Assembly: GCA_026984715.1 (NCBI GenBank)
Contig: JALSRO010000047.1
Span: 1-5,162, forward strand
Source of the DNA: Chromatiales bacterium
Lineage (GTDB): Bacteria; Pseudomonadota; Gammaproteobacteria; Thiohalospirales; Thiohalospiraceae
Length of the DNA: 5,162 nucleotides
Reading direction: 5' to 3'
Below the pieces are notes generated by a model, which had not been told where the DNA came from, made no database searches, and was given only the letters and a program-made list of their open reading frames with translations. Made by a program: the position numbers and the translations under genes. This document shows, in pieces, positions 4,974 to 5,162 of the stretch (its first letter is position 1; each line of letters starts with the position of its first letter).

Positions 4974-5162
4974 GTGCAAAAGCTGACCGAGCTTGTTGAA
5001 CAGGCCGAGCAGGCAATTGCCGCTGCAGATCAGCTGGCGGTACTGGACCGACTCAGGGTGACCTATCTGGGGAAGAAAGGTCGCCTTACCGCGCAGATGA
5101 AACTGCTTGGGAGGCTTCCACCTGAGAAACGCCCCTCGGCCGGAGAGATGATAAACCGGGTC
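4974..5162 (+). CDS. pheS: phenylalanyl-tRNA synthetase alpha subunit (5' part, cut by window edge)
   Basis: With PheT forms the alpha2-beta2 enzyme that charges tRNA-Phe; the alpha subunit carries the catalytic core. Only the first 63 residues are in the window. They cover the N-terminal helical coiled-coil arm that contacts tRNA, with the conserved VTYLGKKGRLT stretch (29-39) and LPPEKRPSAG (48-57), aligning end to end with E. coli PheS. The start is GTG, chosen because VQKLTELV aligns with the E. coli N terminus MSHLAELV and because AGGGA (4960-4964) lies 9 nt upstream. No in-frame ATG lies just upstream. Transcription may come from rplT read-through or a weak local promoter. pheT is expected beyond the edge. 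Confidence 0.96.
   Translation, partial: MQKLTELVEQAEQAIAAADQLAVLDRLRVTYLGKKGRLTAQMKLLGRLPPEKRPSAGEMINRV

Noticed and set aside
4930..4986. 18-codon open frame overlapping the pheS start
   Set aside because: No phenylalanine codons and no good ribosome site; likely chance.

Overview
The window is ordinary, well-conserved chromosome from a gammaproteobacterium. All proteins read as close relatives of E. coli and Pseudomonas housekeeping proteins, and the gene order tRNA-Val, thrS, infC, rpmI, rplT, pheS is the classic proteobacterial translation cluster. Base composition is moderately GC-rich. I cannot name a genus. Nothing in the window suggests a mobile element, CRISPR array, prophage or rRNA gene.

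Layout: positions 1-1233 (minus strand) hold a malic enzyme of the MaeB type, with its 3' end cut off by the window edge. A divergent intergenic region of about 110 bp carries back-to-back promoter candidates. A complete tRNA-Val(GAC) with encoded CCA follows at 1346-1422, then a strong intrinsic terminator (1434-1462). The short thrS leader contains a hairpin whose 7-nt loop looks like the anticodon loop of tRNA-Thr(CGU). Then come thrS (1515-3446), infC (about 3446-3970, non-AUG start overlapping the thrS stop), a structured 129-bp leader, rpmI (4100-4297), rplT (4313-4672), a 301-bp gap with several inverted repeats, and the first 63 codons of pheS (4974 to the edge).

The plus-strand genes make parts of the translation machinery: a tRNA, two aminoacyl-tRNA synthetases, initiation factor 3 and two large-subunit proteins. 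In E. coli each step of this cluster is under product feedback: ThrRS binds a tRNA-like hairpin in its own mRNA, IF3 acts against its own rare start codon, L20 represses rpmI-rplT, and pheST is attenuated. The sequence shows good candidates for the first two controls, a plausible region for the third, and only a weak, leader-peptide-less candidate for the fourth. A near-consensus sigma70 promoter inside the thrS 3' end would give infC and the L35/L20 genes a supply of mRNA independent of thrS control.

I see no undescribed system. The most rewarding signal is the RNA mimicry upstream of thrS and the layered RNA control of the cluster.
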